Shown here: positions 28,101-34,796 of the stretch, in pieces
How the letters are laid out: the number at the start of each line of letters is the position of its first letter
How positions within the stretch are numbered: the first letter of the stretch is position 1
Assembly: GCA_964609675.1 (NCBI GenBank)
Contig: CAZSRX010000022.1
Location: 1-64,000 of the forward strand
Direction: 5' to 3'
Origin: CAZSRX01 sp964609675 [NCBI: uncultured Bacteroidota bacterium]
GTDB lineage: Bacteria > CLD3 > SB21
DNA: 64,000 nt
The notes under the pieces: model-generated
Databases searched by the model: none
Seen by the model: the letters and a program-made list of their open reading frames with translations, nothing else
What the model was told of the DNA's origin: nothing
Program-made: the position numbers and the translations under genes

Positions 28101-28897
28101 CTGAAAAGCTGTTGTCAGCCACTGAATTTTGCAAAAAAGAAAATATAAAAAACAAAGCCGATGCTCAGCAATTTTTAAACGCACTTAGTGAACAAGAAAT
28201 ACGACAACTTTTTGATAATTTGAAAGAAAAGTACGGACGTGATATATTTGGTCAGGGCTGGCTATATCGTATTGTTAACGAGAATGAAATAGCCAATGTA
28301 GATTTGCTTACCGACGATGAAAAATTGAACGGGATTGAAGGTACAATAACCTTTGTGCCTTACGACAAAGGCGACAAAGACGGCAACCGCTGGTACGCCC
28401 CAACACCGTATTATATCGATTGGAGTAGAGAGAATGTAAAAGTTTTACAAACAGACCCAAAAGCAAGATGGCAAGGTTACCAATTCTATTTCCGTGAAGG
28501 GTTTTGCTGGAATAATGTTTTATCAGATGAAAAAATAAAATGTAGATTAAAAGAAAAGTCTGTTCATTCTACAGAGGCAATGACATTTATTTCATTAATA
28601 CCTAATCTGGCAAATGACAAATATTTAGTATGTCTTTTAAATTCCACTTTTTTGGGCAATTATAGAATGGATTTTATTAATGTGTCACATCACTTAACCA
28701 CTGGCGATGCTAAAGAATTTCCAATAATTATCCCTACTTCGGACCAATTGAAACAATTTGAAGAAATTTTCAATAGGGCATACGGAGTTCAGAAATCAAA
28801 GTTTGAAGGTAAAATAAGTGAAGTCGAAGCAGAGAATCAGCTTGAAGTAATACAGAAAGAATTGGATGAAATGGTGGAAGAAATGTATATGGAATAG
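25148..28897 (+). CDS. Type IIG-like restriction enzyme/adenine methyltransferase (Eco57I type), 3' end altered
   Basis: The 1249-residue protein combines a putative nuclease start (D67, then E76-V-K78 in CYEVKLQPK, the spacing of D-x8-ExK sites of MmeI-like enzymes), a helical region, an N6-adenine methyltransferase with motif I DPAIGSGAF near 511 and motif IV NPPY near 757, and a C-terminal specificity region. One chain could thus methylate and cut. It ends ELDEMVEEMYME, whereas Eco57I-type proteins continue with a YGLTYDEV-like tail; that tail is found, in pieces, after the next gene at 29953-30027. The gene belongs to the helicase operon and is AT-rich like its neighbours. Confidence 0.88.
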   Translation: MPANKIQLQQALHKPYDRVLFSREVLSPVFGSGFTLNSSLMPASVSPNKSESAVIDKVWIYGKIQLDDSTEITCYEVKLQPKVRIEQSRVAIQQYVRKLLTAGQAALINFVAPANKNVWRLTLVAKDSVLTEKGVKEKTTNAKRYTFLLGPSESCKTAAERFETLSTEKEITFQTLVNAFSVEKLSKAFFDEYTLHYQNFCDYLQESNYRKSVFNITFPAGASKQEKDKAGKPIRDFVKKLLGRIVFLYFVQKKGWLGASDTHYSDGLGDFIKQLFHQSGGNDAFYSNWLTVLFFDTLNRERPNDDFTMPDARLPNGQGKMVKVPFLNGGLFDKEEFDEHLLTFPAKLFHNPDFEDTILTPKNNGFARGFLDFLDAFNFTIYEDSPDDHTVAVDPEMLGHIFENLLEDNKDKGAFYTPKEIVHYMCQESLIEYLATGLQNHYTVYRQLGDNQIELFGNEVRTGQLKLIEELGEKGLDREEVAHMVKNKDISKLTQKQLCSIDSLLDKVKICDPAIGSGAFPMGLLQEIFSIKELIAYETGKPWNPAQTKLNIIQNSIYGVDIEKGAVDIARLRFWLSLVVDEEKPKALPNLDYKIVVGDSLISKFDGEIVEIDWERKSSVGKADAYVQNVQRLLKEVAEKQKQYFSPNNKNKKKLQADIRNLKIELLINQLSFNKELYINKTVQKGGFMPTAADIKHNTERELQIAGFNNLIGKLKKLLQHPDEPFNHFDWKLDFPEVLNPYLVPDENQRGFDIVIGNPPYISTKGIDSQYKIILEKKFGFADDAYNHFFFKGIQLLKNNALLTYISSKTFWTIQTKKNLRELLLGNTILQLFDTANPFENAMVDTCVAIVKKAPPHSEHIVLFFDGKTSFTEPQKYTFPQNNYANAPNKVFFIPTDHNKKIYDKFGRKVNELLTKWWDKISTSKNIEKNKIELETYRNSLQPGDITLLGLITEGGQGLATANNGKYIGVLDGTKWAENVRIQRPEKLLSATEFCKKENIKNKADAQQFLNALSEQEIRQLFDNLKEKYGRDIFGQGWLYRIVNENEIANVDLLTDDEKLNGIEGTITFVPYDKGDKDGNRWYAPTPYYIDWSRENVKVLQTDPKARWQGYQFYFREGFCWNNVLSDEKIKCRLKEKSVHSTEAMTFISLIPNLANDKYLVCLLNSTFLGNYRMDFINVSHHLTTGDAKEFPIIIPTSDQLKQFEEIFNRAYGVQKSKFEGKISEVEAENQLEVIQKELDEMVEEMYME

Positions 28898-28906
28898 ATA
28901 AAATTT

Positions 28907-29950
28907 ATGAGAGGAGAACCATACATAGTCAAACAACTACTTCAAAAGGCAAAAGATAGTGCTTTATTAGCAATAGAATACTATAACAAACCGGCAGTAT
29001 CTTTTAAATCAGAAGGCTTCATAGTAATGATGTGTATTGCATGGACTGCTTTTTTCCATGCCTATTGTTTAAAGAATAAAATAAAACCTTGGTATAGAAA
29101 AAAGGAATTAGGCAAAAAGCCTCGTTTTGAATATATAACAGAGAAATTGCCTGATGGAACACTGATTAAAGATAAAAAATGGTGGGAATTGAATAGATGT
29201 ATAAATGAATTCTTTAAAGAAAAACCAGATACAGCCGTTCAAAAAAATATTGAATTCTTATCTGGTCTCAGAAATTTAATAGTACATAGAAACTTACCAG
29301 AATTAGATGCAAGCATTTTTGCAGAATGTCAGGCTTGTATACTGAATTTTAATAATTACCTAAAAAAATATTTTAGCGATAAACAAGATTTAAGTAATTT
29401 ATTATCTTTTTCAATACAGATATTTAATAATGCGAAAAATTTTCTTGAAGCTTCAAATAAAGAACTCAAAAACAAAAATGCAACTGAGGTAGTAGATTTT
29501 ATTAAAAGTTTTCGAAGTTCCTTATCAACGCAAATTTTAGAATCATCAGAATATTCTTTTAAAGCAGTGTTATTTCAAGTAAAAAATCATGAATCAAAAG
29601 ATGCTTTGGCTTTGAAGTTCATACATGAAAAAGATTTAACTGATGAACAAAAAGAACAATTGGGAAATATGGGAATTGTGCTGATTAAAGAGAAACAGAG
29701 CTTTTTAGACGGTGTTCCATCGGATTATATTTATACATATGAATGCCTTTTAAACGAATTAAAGAATAATATTAGCGAGTTTAAGAGAAATAAAAATTTC
29801 CACCAGATAAAAAAGCGAATATTAGAAAAAAATCCAAAACTAAAATATACTAGACATTTAGACCCTAATAATAGTAAAAGCTCAAAGAAAGATTATTATC
29901 ATAAAGAAATAATTAATGAGTTTAAAAAAGTGTATAGTGAAACTACTTAA
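28907..29950 (+). CDS. DUF3644-like protein with HEPN RNase signature
   Basis: The 347-residue protein begins with KAKDSALLAIEYYNKPA and VMMCIAWTAFFHAYC, the pattern I associate with DUF3644. LRNLIVHRNL contains R122-x4-H127, the Rx4-6H motif that HEPN ribonucleases use, placed as expected at the end of a helix. The C-terminal half is Lys-rich and AT-rich with no motif; it may bind nucleic acid. HEPN proteins next to restriction systems often act as toxins or abortive-infection effectors. The gene begins 9 bp after the methyltransferase stop and ends immediately before the leftover tail of that gene, so it appears to be an inserted cassette. Confidence 0.75.
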   Translation: MRGEPYIVKQLLQKAKDSALLAIEYYNKPAVSFKSEGFIVMMCIAWTAFFHAYCLKNKIKPWYRKKELGKKPRFEYITEKLPDGTLIKDKKWWELNRCINEFFKEKPDTAVQKNIEFLSGLRNLIVHRNLPELDASIFAECQACILNFNNYLKKYFSDKQDLSNLLSFSIQIFNNAKNFLEASNKELKNKNATEVVDFIKSFRSSLSTQILESSEYSFKAVLFQVKNHESKDALALKFIHEKDLTDEQKEQLGNMGIVLIKEKQSFLDGVPSDYIYTYECLLNELKNNISEFKRNKNFHQIKKRILEKNPKLKYTRHLDPNNSKSSKKDYYHKEIINEFKKVYSETT

Positions 29951-29952
29951 CC

Positions 29953-30027
29953 TATGACGAAGTAAAAGTAATAGACCCCGATTTTCCGCTTAGCCGGCAG
30001 GAATATGAAGCCATTCGACTGGAATAA
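29953..30027 (+). pseudogene. Detached C-terminal tail of the Eco57I-type methyltransferase
   Basis: Twenty-five codons read YDEVKVIDPDFPLSRQEY and end AIRLE-stop. Just before them TTAACC would give Leu-Thr, making the LTYDEV sequence typical of Eco57I-type methyltransferase ends. The existing methyltransferase gene stops at 28897 in EEMYME, where EEMYGLTYDEV is expected. Its base composition is also richer in GC than the DUF3644 gene that precedes it. There is no start codon or ribosome site of its own. Confidence 0.65.
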
Positions 30028-30030
30028 ACC

Positions 30031-30186
30031 CTCTGTGCCCCTCCGTGCCCTCTGTGGTTAAAGAAACAATTCACCACGGAGAACACAGAGAACCACGGAG
30101 AAAAAATAAAAACTCTGTGCCCCTCCGTGCCCTCTGTGGTAAAAAAACAATTTACCACGGAGAACACAGAGAGACACAGAGAAAAA
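30031..30186. repeat. Left cluster of GGAG/CACAGAG palindromic repeats at the GxxExxY gene
   Basis: Alternating units of CTCTGTGCCCCTCCGTGCCC-type sequence and its approximate complement CACCACGGAGAACACAGAG. Two of each are present, forming imperfect hairpins that run up to the start of the GxxExxY gene. The same units flank the other side at 30571-30740. Repeats of this kind often accompany GxxExxY genes in FCB and proteobacterial genomes. Confidence 0.85.
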
Positions 30187-30195
30187 GAAATAATT

Positions 30196-30567
30196 ATGAT
30201 TGAAAACCTTATTACCGAAAAAATTATTGGCTGTGCCATTGAAGTGCACAAGCAATTAGGTCCCGGCTTGCTCGAAAGTGCATACGAAGAGTGTTTGTAT
30301 TACGAACTCATCAACTCGGGGCTGGAAGTGAAGAAACAACTTGCATTGCCTTTGGTTTATAAAGAAATAAAACTCGATGCCGGCTACCGCATCGATTTGC
30401 TTGTGGAAAACAAAGTGATAGTTGAAATTAAATCGGTTGATGCCCTTGCCGAAATACACAAAGCACAACTGATGACCTACATGAAACTGGCAAATATAAA
30501 AGTTGGCTTGCTGATGAATTTCAATGTCACAAAATTAAAAGACGGCATTGTGAGATGGATAATCTAA
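30196..30567 (+). CDS. GxxExxY protein (PD-(D/E)xK-like)
   Basis: A 123-residue protein starting at ATG 30196 ([20 protein letters not shown]). It has the name-giving [13 protein letters not shown] motif (G-LLE-SAY), then [20 protein letters not shown], where the Asp and the ExK of a PD-(D/E)xK nuclease fold are visible, and [19 protein letters not shown] near the end. The family function is not established; nuclease activity is a prediction from the fold. Upstream in-frame codons come from the repeat and are not part of the gene. It lies between two clusters of palindromic repeats, which suggests it moves with them. Confidence 0.88.
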   Translation: MIENLITEKIIGCAIEVHKQLGPGLLESAYEECLYYELINSGLEVKKQLALPLVYKEIKLDAGYRIDLLVENKVIVEIKSVDALAEIHKAQLMTYMKLANIKVGLLMNFNVTKLKDGIVRWII

Positions 30568-30570
30568 AGT

Positions 30571-30740
30571 CAATTCACCACGGAGTAAAAAACAATTCAC
30601 CACGGAGCACACAGAGATACACAGAGAAAAAAAACTCTGTGCTCCTCAGTGCCCTCTGTGGTAAAAAACAATTCACCACGGAGAACACAGAGGTACACGG
30701 AGAAAAACCTCTGTGCCCCTCCGTGCCCTCTGTGGTAAAA
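30571..30740. repeat. Right cluster of GGAG/CACAGAG palindromic repeats at the GxxExxY gene
   Basis: Three forward units (CACCACGGAG followed by CACAGAG) and two complementary units (CTCTGTG..CCGTGCCCTCTGTGGT) follow the GxxExxY stop codon. They match the left cluster closely, so the gene is bracketed by like sequences in mirrored orientation. Confidence 0.85.
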
Positions 30741-30934
30741 AAAACCTGAAAAGGACGCAAAAAATTAATAATGATAATGGTTTACAGGGACTGGCGACAG
30801 AATGCATGGGGCAACAGGCGGTATATTTTATTGTTGATTCAGTGAGGTTTTCAGCGTTTCAGCATCTTATAAACTTTCGTGTAACTTGACAGGTCAGCAC
30901 TCCGAACTCGGCAATAAAACATACCTCCGGACCT

Positions 30935-31327
30935 TTAATCGAAATGCTCTATGAGATACTCTCGCCGGACAAATTACTGCGCCTCTAGCTTGAAAAATAC
31001 GCAACATTCTTCTTTATATATCAGGTTGTTCAAAACGCTTATGCCAAAAGGGTTCTTGTTGACCGGGAATTTCAACGGAAAAAAAACGAACTGGTATAAA
31101 TCAAAATTACCGGTACAAAGCCGGATTTTAACAATGAATTCTTTGAAATAAACGAAAAGACCATCTACAAGATAAAAGACACCCAGGACAACGATAATAC
31201 AAGGGTAATAAAACTTGTAAAAAGTATCGAAAGAATAGCGGAGCTGGAATCGGACGACCCCTTCCTTATTGGAATAAAAGAACGGGCTGAAGCAGTAGAA
31301 GAAAGATACGTAGACCGCCGCCTATAG
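30935..31327 (+). pseudogene. Relic of a type I restriction HsdR subunit, C-terminal part
   Basis: A single frame across about 130 codons reads IEMLYEILSPDKLLRL, stop, LEKYATFF, QNAYAKRVLVDREFQRKKN, stop at 31097-31099, then KPDFNNEFFEINEKTI, KDTQDNDNTRVIKLVKSIE and DDPFLIGIKERAEAVEE, ending in TAG 31325-31327. These are the helical C-terminal sequences of type I HsdR proteins. Two in-frame stops but no frameshift mark a fairly recent decay. The helicase and nuclease parts of HsdR are absent. It shows the locus held another restriction system before, and it ends 36 bp before the right direct repeat. Confidence 0.75.
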
Positions 31328-31362
31328 ACATTATACTATGCTAGGTTTCAGTCACCAAAACA

Positions 31363-31524
31363 GCATACCACCTTTAAAAAGTAAACCGTCAAAAAAAAAT
31401 ATCCCGCAGAAAAAACATTTTATTCGGTTGGTAGATGGTGCGGTTTTGTTGGCCTGTCCGTTGAGCGGAGCCAGAGTCGTGGACCCAAGCGTTTTCGGAG
31501 TACGGCGAATAGCATCGTATATCA
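31363..31524. repeat. Right copy of the ~160-bp direct repeat bounding the island
   Basis: Matches 19774-19936 in the same orientation with only a few differences. It continues directly into GGCGGTTAGCCGTTCG (31525-31541), which in the left copy is separated by the 233-bp IS110 remnant. The two copies enclose about 11.2 kb. Confidence 0.85.
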
Positions 31525-31844
31525 GGCGGTTAGCCGTTCGTCCATCCCGATTTGCGAGGTTTAAAAAAGATTACGATAAAGAAATGTAGGTTTAACATAG
31601 TTAACGCATATCGGGATTCGCATATGGCGCGCGCTGATCCGCCTATGGCGGGCTATTGTTACAGTTTTTTAGATATCGCGCGTGCGTCACGGCGGCTACC
31701 CGCGGAACGATAACCGCCGTTGCATTGGAATTTTTATGGTTTTTTGAGTCGGTTTTATTTTGAAATAATAAGCGCTTTTCATCGCGCCGTTTTTAACAAT
31801 TCTGTTTCGCCGCAACGATACAGGCTTCCGTTTCGGTTGTGGGG

Positions 31845-32507
31845 TTATTCAAACTGGAATCCGAGCTGTTCCTGGAGTATATGCGTACAGAAGGTTTTGC
31901 GGTGGATGGCGGAGAGGCCGTATTGCCGTACCAGCTGGATATGTTCCGGCGTGGGATACCCTTTGTTTTTAGCGAATTGGTATTGCGGGAAAATGCGGTC
32001 GTATTCAGTCATCAGCCGGTCGCGGGTAACCTTGGCGAGAATGGAAGCGGCGGCGATGGTGAAGCTGCGGGCGTCCCCCTTGACCACGGCGCGCTGGCGG
32101 CTGTAGTAATGATGCCCGGAGGGAAACGGCGCCTTGTTGCCGTCCGCCAGCACGAAATCCGGCTTCACGGACATCTTCTCGGCGCAGGCGCGCATCCCTT
32201 TTAGCGACGCCTGCAGAATGTTAATTTTATCAATTACGTCATGCGGAATAATTTCCACATGAAACGCCAGCGCCTGTTCCTGAATCTGCTCGAAAAAATT
32301 CTCCCGCTCCTTCTCGGTGAGCATTTTCGAGTCCGTAACGCCTTTGATGAACGTTCCCGGGCGGAATATCACGCCGGCCACCACGACCGGACCCGCCAGC
32401 GGCCCGCGCCCCGCCTCGTCCACGCCGGCCAGACAGGTATAACCCTGTTCCCAGAGTTCCTGCTCAATCTGCAGCAGCGGATGTAAACGAATATCCGTCA
32501 TCGCCAT
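31845..32507 (-). CDS. rnhB: Ribonuclease HII
   Basis: Removes RNA from RNA-DNA hybrids and single ribonucleotides from DNA. The 220-residue sequence has GVDEAGRGPLAGPVVVA near 27-43 (catalytic Asp and Glu), TDSKMLTEKERE, the third acidic residue in FVLADGNK, the DARSFTIAAASILAKVTRDRL segment and GYPTPEHI near 177. The length is normal. The first ATG (32507) and one 6 nt later are both possible, and neither has a good ribosome site. The gene is directly downstream of rpsA, across the rpsA terminator, so it may rely on read-through or its own promoter. Confidence 0.95.
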   Translation of the reverse strand: MAMTDIRLHPLLQIEQELWEQGYTCLAGVDEAGRGPLAGPVVVAGVIFRPGTFIKGVTDSKMLTEKERENFFEQIQEQALAFHVEIIPHDVIDKINILQASLKGMRACAEKMSVKPDFVLADGNKAPFPSGHHYYSRQRAVVKGDARSFTIAAASILAKVTRDRLMTEYDRIFPQYQFAKNKGYPTPEHIQLVRQYGLSAIHRKTFCTHILQEQLGFQFE

Positions 32508-32535
32508 AAAAAAAGGGTTGGAAATTCCAACCCTT
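32507..32535 (-). terminator. Intrinsic terminator after rpsA
   Basis: AAGGGTTGG (32513-32521) and CCAACCCTT (32527-32535) form a 9-bp stem with a 5-nt loop, followed on the minus strand by seven T residues. The T-run overlaps the region immediately before the rnhB ATG, so this hairpin may also hide the rnhB translation start. Confidence 0.85.
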
Positions 32536-32583
32536 AATTTAGCGGATTTAATTAAAAACCCAAGAAGTTTTTAAAAAACCGTT

Positions 32584-34551
32584 TTAGCTTTTTGTGGCGG
32601 CCCACTTATGGATTTCTGAGCGGAACCACTCGTCGGCCTCTTCCGTCCATTTGAAATGCTGACGGATATATTCCATCGTTTCTTTTTCAATGTCCGTATA
32701 GCGGTTGCCGTCCATCACGAGTTTCAGCAGGTTTTCGGCGTCGGCCTTGGAAATGCGTCCGTCGCCCTGGCCGGCCACGGCTTTTTCGGCAGCTTCCAGC
32801 AGACCCCGGTCGTATTTCTTGCCGTCGATTTCCTTATAATACGATGCGTCGCCTTTTTGCTGCGAAGCCTGGTATTCCGCGACAGCCTTGGCTTCCTTCG
32901 CTTTTTCATACTGCGTGGCGGACAGGACGATCTTCTTGTTTTCCTTGTCAAATTCAATCACCACGAGATGCAGTTCGGTGCCTTCGGCTATTTCGGTTTT
33001 TTTGTCGGTCTTGGGCATATGCGACGTGGGCACAAATCCTTCGACGCCGAGCGGCAGTTCGACAATGACGCCTTTTTCGATGGTGCGCATAAACCGGCCG
33101 GTGGTCTCGGTGCCGGGCGCGTACGCTTCCATAAAGCCGTCCCACGGATTCTCGGTGATATGCTTGTGGCTCATGGAAATGCGGCGGTTTTCTTTGTCGA
33201 TACCCATGATCACCACTTCCATCTCATCGCCCTTCTTGACGATTTCGTTCGGATTGCGGACTTTCTTTGTCCAGGACAGGTCGGAGATATGCACCAGGCC
33301 GTCAATGCCGGGCTCGAGTTCCACGAACACGCCGAAATTCGTCAGGTTGCGCACCTTACCCATATGTTTGCTGCCGATGGGATATTTGTTATCCACCTGA
33401 TCCCACGGATCGTTCTGCAGTTTTTTGATGGACAGGGATATCTTACGCTCGCTGGCAACGATGCTGACCACTTCGGCTTCCACTTCATCGTTGATCGCGA
33501 AAATCTGGGACGGATGCTTGACCGTCTGGTTCCAGGACATTTCAGAAATGTGGATGAGACCTTCGATGCCCTTTTCAATTTCGATAAAGGCGCCGTAGTC
33601 GGTAATGGAAACGATGCGGCCCTTGACAAGGCTGCCGACGGGATATTTTTCTGCGGCGGTAACCCAGGGTTCCGGGAACATCTGCTTGATGCCGAGCGAA
33701 ATGCGGTCTTTTTGTTCGTTGAAATCGATGACCATCACTTTGACTTTTTCGTCGAGCTTGAACATTTCGGAAGGATGCTTCACGCGGCCCCAGGACATAT
33801 CGGTGATGTGCAGCAGGCCGTCCACGCCGCCAAGATCGATGAACGCGCCGAAATCGGTGATGTTCTTGACCGTGCCTTCGAGAATCTGGCCTTTATGCAG
33901 TTCGGCAAGAATTTTCTCGCGCTGGCCGCGGGTGGCTTCCTCGATAAGTGCGCGGCTGCTGACGACCACGTTCTTGCGCAGGTTGTTGATCTTCACGACC
34001 TTAAACTGCATTTCCTTATTCACGTACGCGTCAAAATCGCGGATCGGCTTGACGTCGATTTGCGAGCCGGGCAGGAAACAGTCCACGCCGCGCACGTTCA
34101 CCACCATGCCGCCTTTGATGCGTTTGGTGATGGTGCCCGTCACGGTCTCGCCCGTCTCGGCCAGGCGGCAGATGTATTCCCACACCCGCATGAAATCCGC
34201 TTTCTTATGGGACAGAATCACCTGCCCGTCTTTGTCTTCCAGATTGTCAAGATAGACCTCGATCTCGTCGCCGACTTTGAAATTGCCGATGGTATCTCCG
34301 AATTCGGCGATCGGGATAACTCCCTCGCTCTTGAAGCCGATGTCAACCTTAACTTCGGTCTCGTTGATGGCGAGTATCTTTCCTCTCATGATTTCACCCT
34401 GGGTAATCGTATTCAGGGTGTTTTCATACATGGACCGTAGCGAGTCAAATTCGCTCTGGTCGTAGTCTTCGTTGGTTTCTTTGAACTGGCTCAGGGGGAT
34501 TACGGGTTTGCCGTAAGTCCGTTTGATTTTTTGGGTTGCGGTTTCAGTCAT
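32584..34551 (-). CDS. rpsA: 30S ribosomal protein S1 with an added C-terminal helical domain
   Basis: S1 brings mRNA to the ribosome. The 655-residue protein has six S1 repeats: MRGKILAINETEVKVDIGF, VTGTITKRIKGGMVVNV, LEGTVKNITDFGAFIDLG, VKGRIVSITDYGAFIEIE, MGKVRNLTNFGVFVELE and TGRFMRTIEKGVIVELP. After the last repeat about 110 residues remain, ending in a helical module with an EF-hand-like loop GQGDGRISKADAE and many aromatic residues (YIRQHFKWTEEADEWF), which S1 of E. coli lacks. There is no Shine-Dalgarno; the leader is A-rich, as is common for rpsA, whose translation S1 controls itself. Confidence 0.95.
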   Translation of the reverse strand: MTETATQKIKRTYGKPVIPLSQFKETNEDYDQSEFDSLRSMYENTLNTITQGEIMRGKILAINETEVKVDIGFKSEGVIPIAEFGDTIGNFKVGDEIEVYLDNLEDKDGQVILSHKKADFMRVWEYICRLAETGETVTGTITKRIKGGMVVNVRGVDCFLPGSQIDVKPIRDFDAYVNKEMQFKVVKINNLRKNVVVSSRALIEEATRGQREKILAELHKGQILEGTVKNITDFGAFIDLGGVDGLLHITDMSWGRVKHPSEMFKLDEKVKVMVIDFNEQKDRISLGIKQMFPEPWVTAAEKYPVGSLVKGRIVSITDYGAFIEIEKGIEGLIHISEMSWNQTVKHPSQIFAINDEVEAEVVSIVASERKISLSIKKLQNDPWDQVDNKYPIGSKHMGKVRNLTNFGVFVELEPGIDGLVHISDLSWTKKVRNPNEIVKKGDEMEVVIMGIDKENRRISMSHKHITENPWDGFMEAYAPGTETTGRFMRTIEKGVIVELPLGVEGFVPTSHMPKTDKKTEIAEGTELHLVVIEFDKENKKIVLSATQYEKAKEAKAVAEYQASQQKGDASYYKEIDGKKYDRGLLEAAEKAVAGQGDGRISKADAENLLKLVMDGNRYTDIEKETMEYIRQHFKWTEEADEWFRSEIHKWAATKS

Positions 34552-34724
34552 TTAATTTTTTTACTTGCTTTAACCGTCGGATGATTTCCTGCACGCGGTT
34601 ATTGCAACACTCCTTATAATGGCCCCGGTTTTGCGGGGGTTGGTTTGGCGCCCGTGCCGGCGCGGTTCGGTTTTTTAAGGGACGCTATTATACAAAAATA
34701 AAACTTTTCACGCAATAAAAATAT

Positions 34725-34756
34725 AAAAAACCCGGAATCTCAATCCCGGGTTTTTT
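34725..34756 (-). terminator. Intrinsic terminator after the DUF4349 lipoprotein gene
   Basis: AAAAAACCCGG (34725-34735) and CCGGGTTTTTT (34746-34756) with a 10-nt loop, ending in T-runs on both strands. It lies 40 bp past the stop of the minus-strand gene. Confidence 0.85.
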
Positions 34757-34796
34757 ATAGACTATTTTTGGTCGGCTGCGTGGGATTATCCTGGCT

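Noticed and set aside
30031-30740. Possible CRISPR array from regular repeats
   Set aside because: The units alternate in orientation, the spaces between them are short and similar, and no cas genes are present. They are palindromic repeats around a GxxExxY gene.
20187-31362. Integrated phage
   Set aside because: No integrase, capsid, tail, terminase or lysis genes. KilA-N alone is not evidence of a phage here.
32656-34440. 594-codon plus-strand frame opposite rpsA
   Set aside because: Its length comes from the codon bias of rpsA. The product is a Phe/His/Asp-rich sequence without a known motif.
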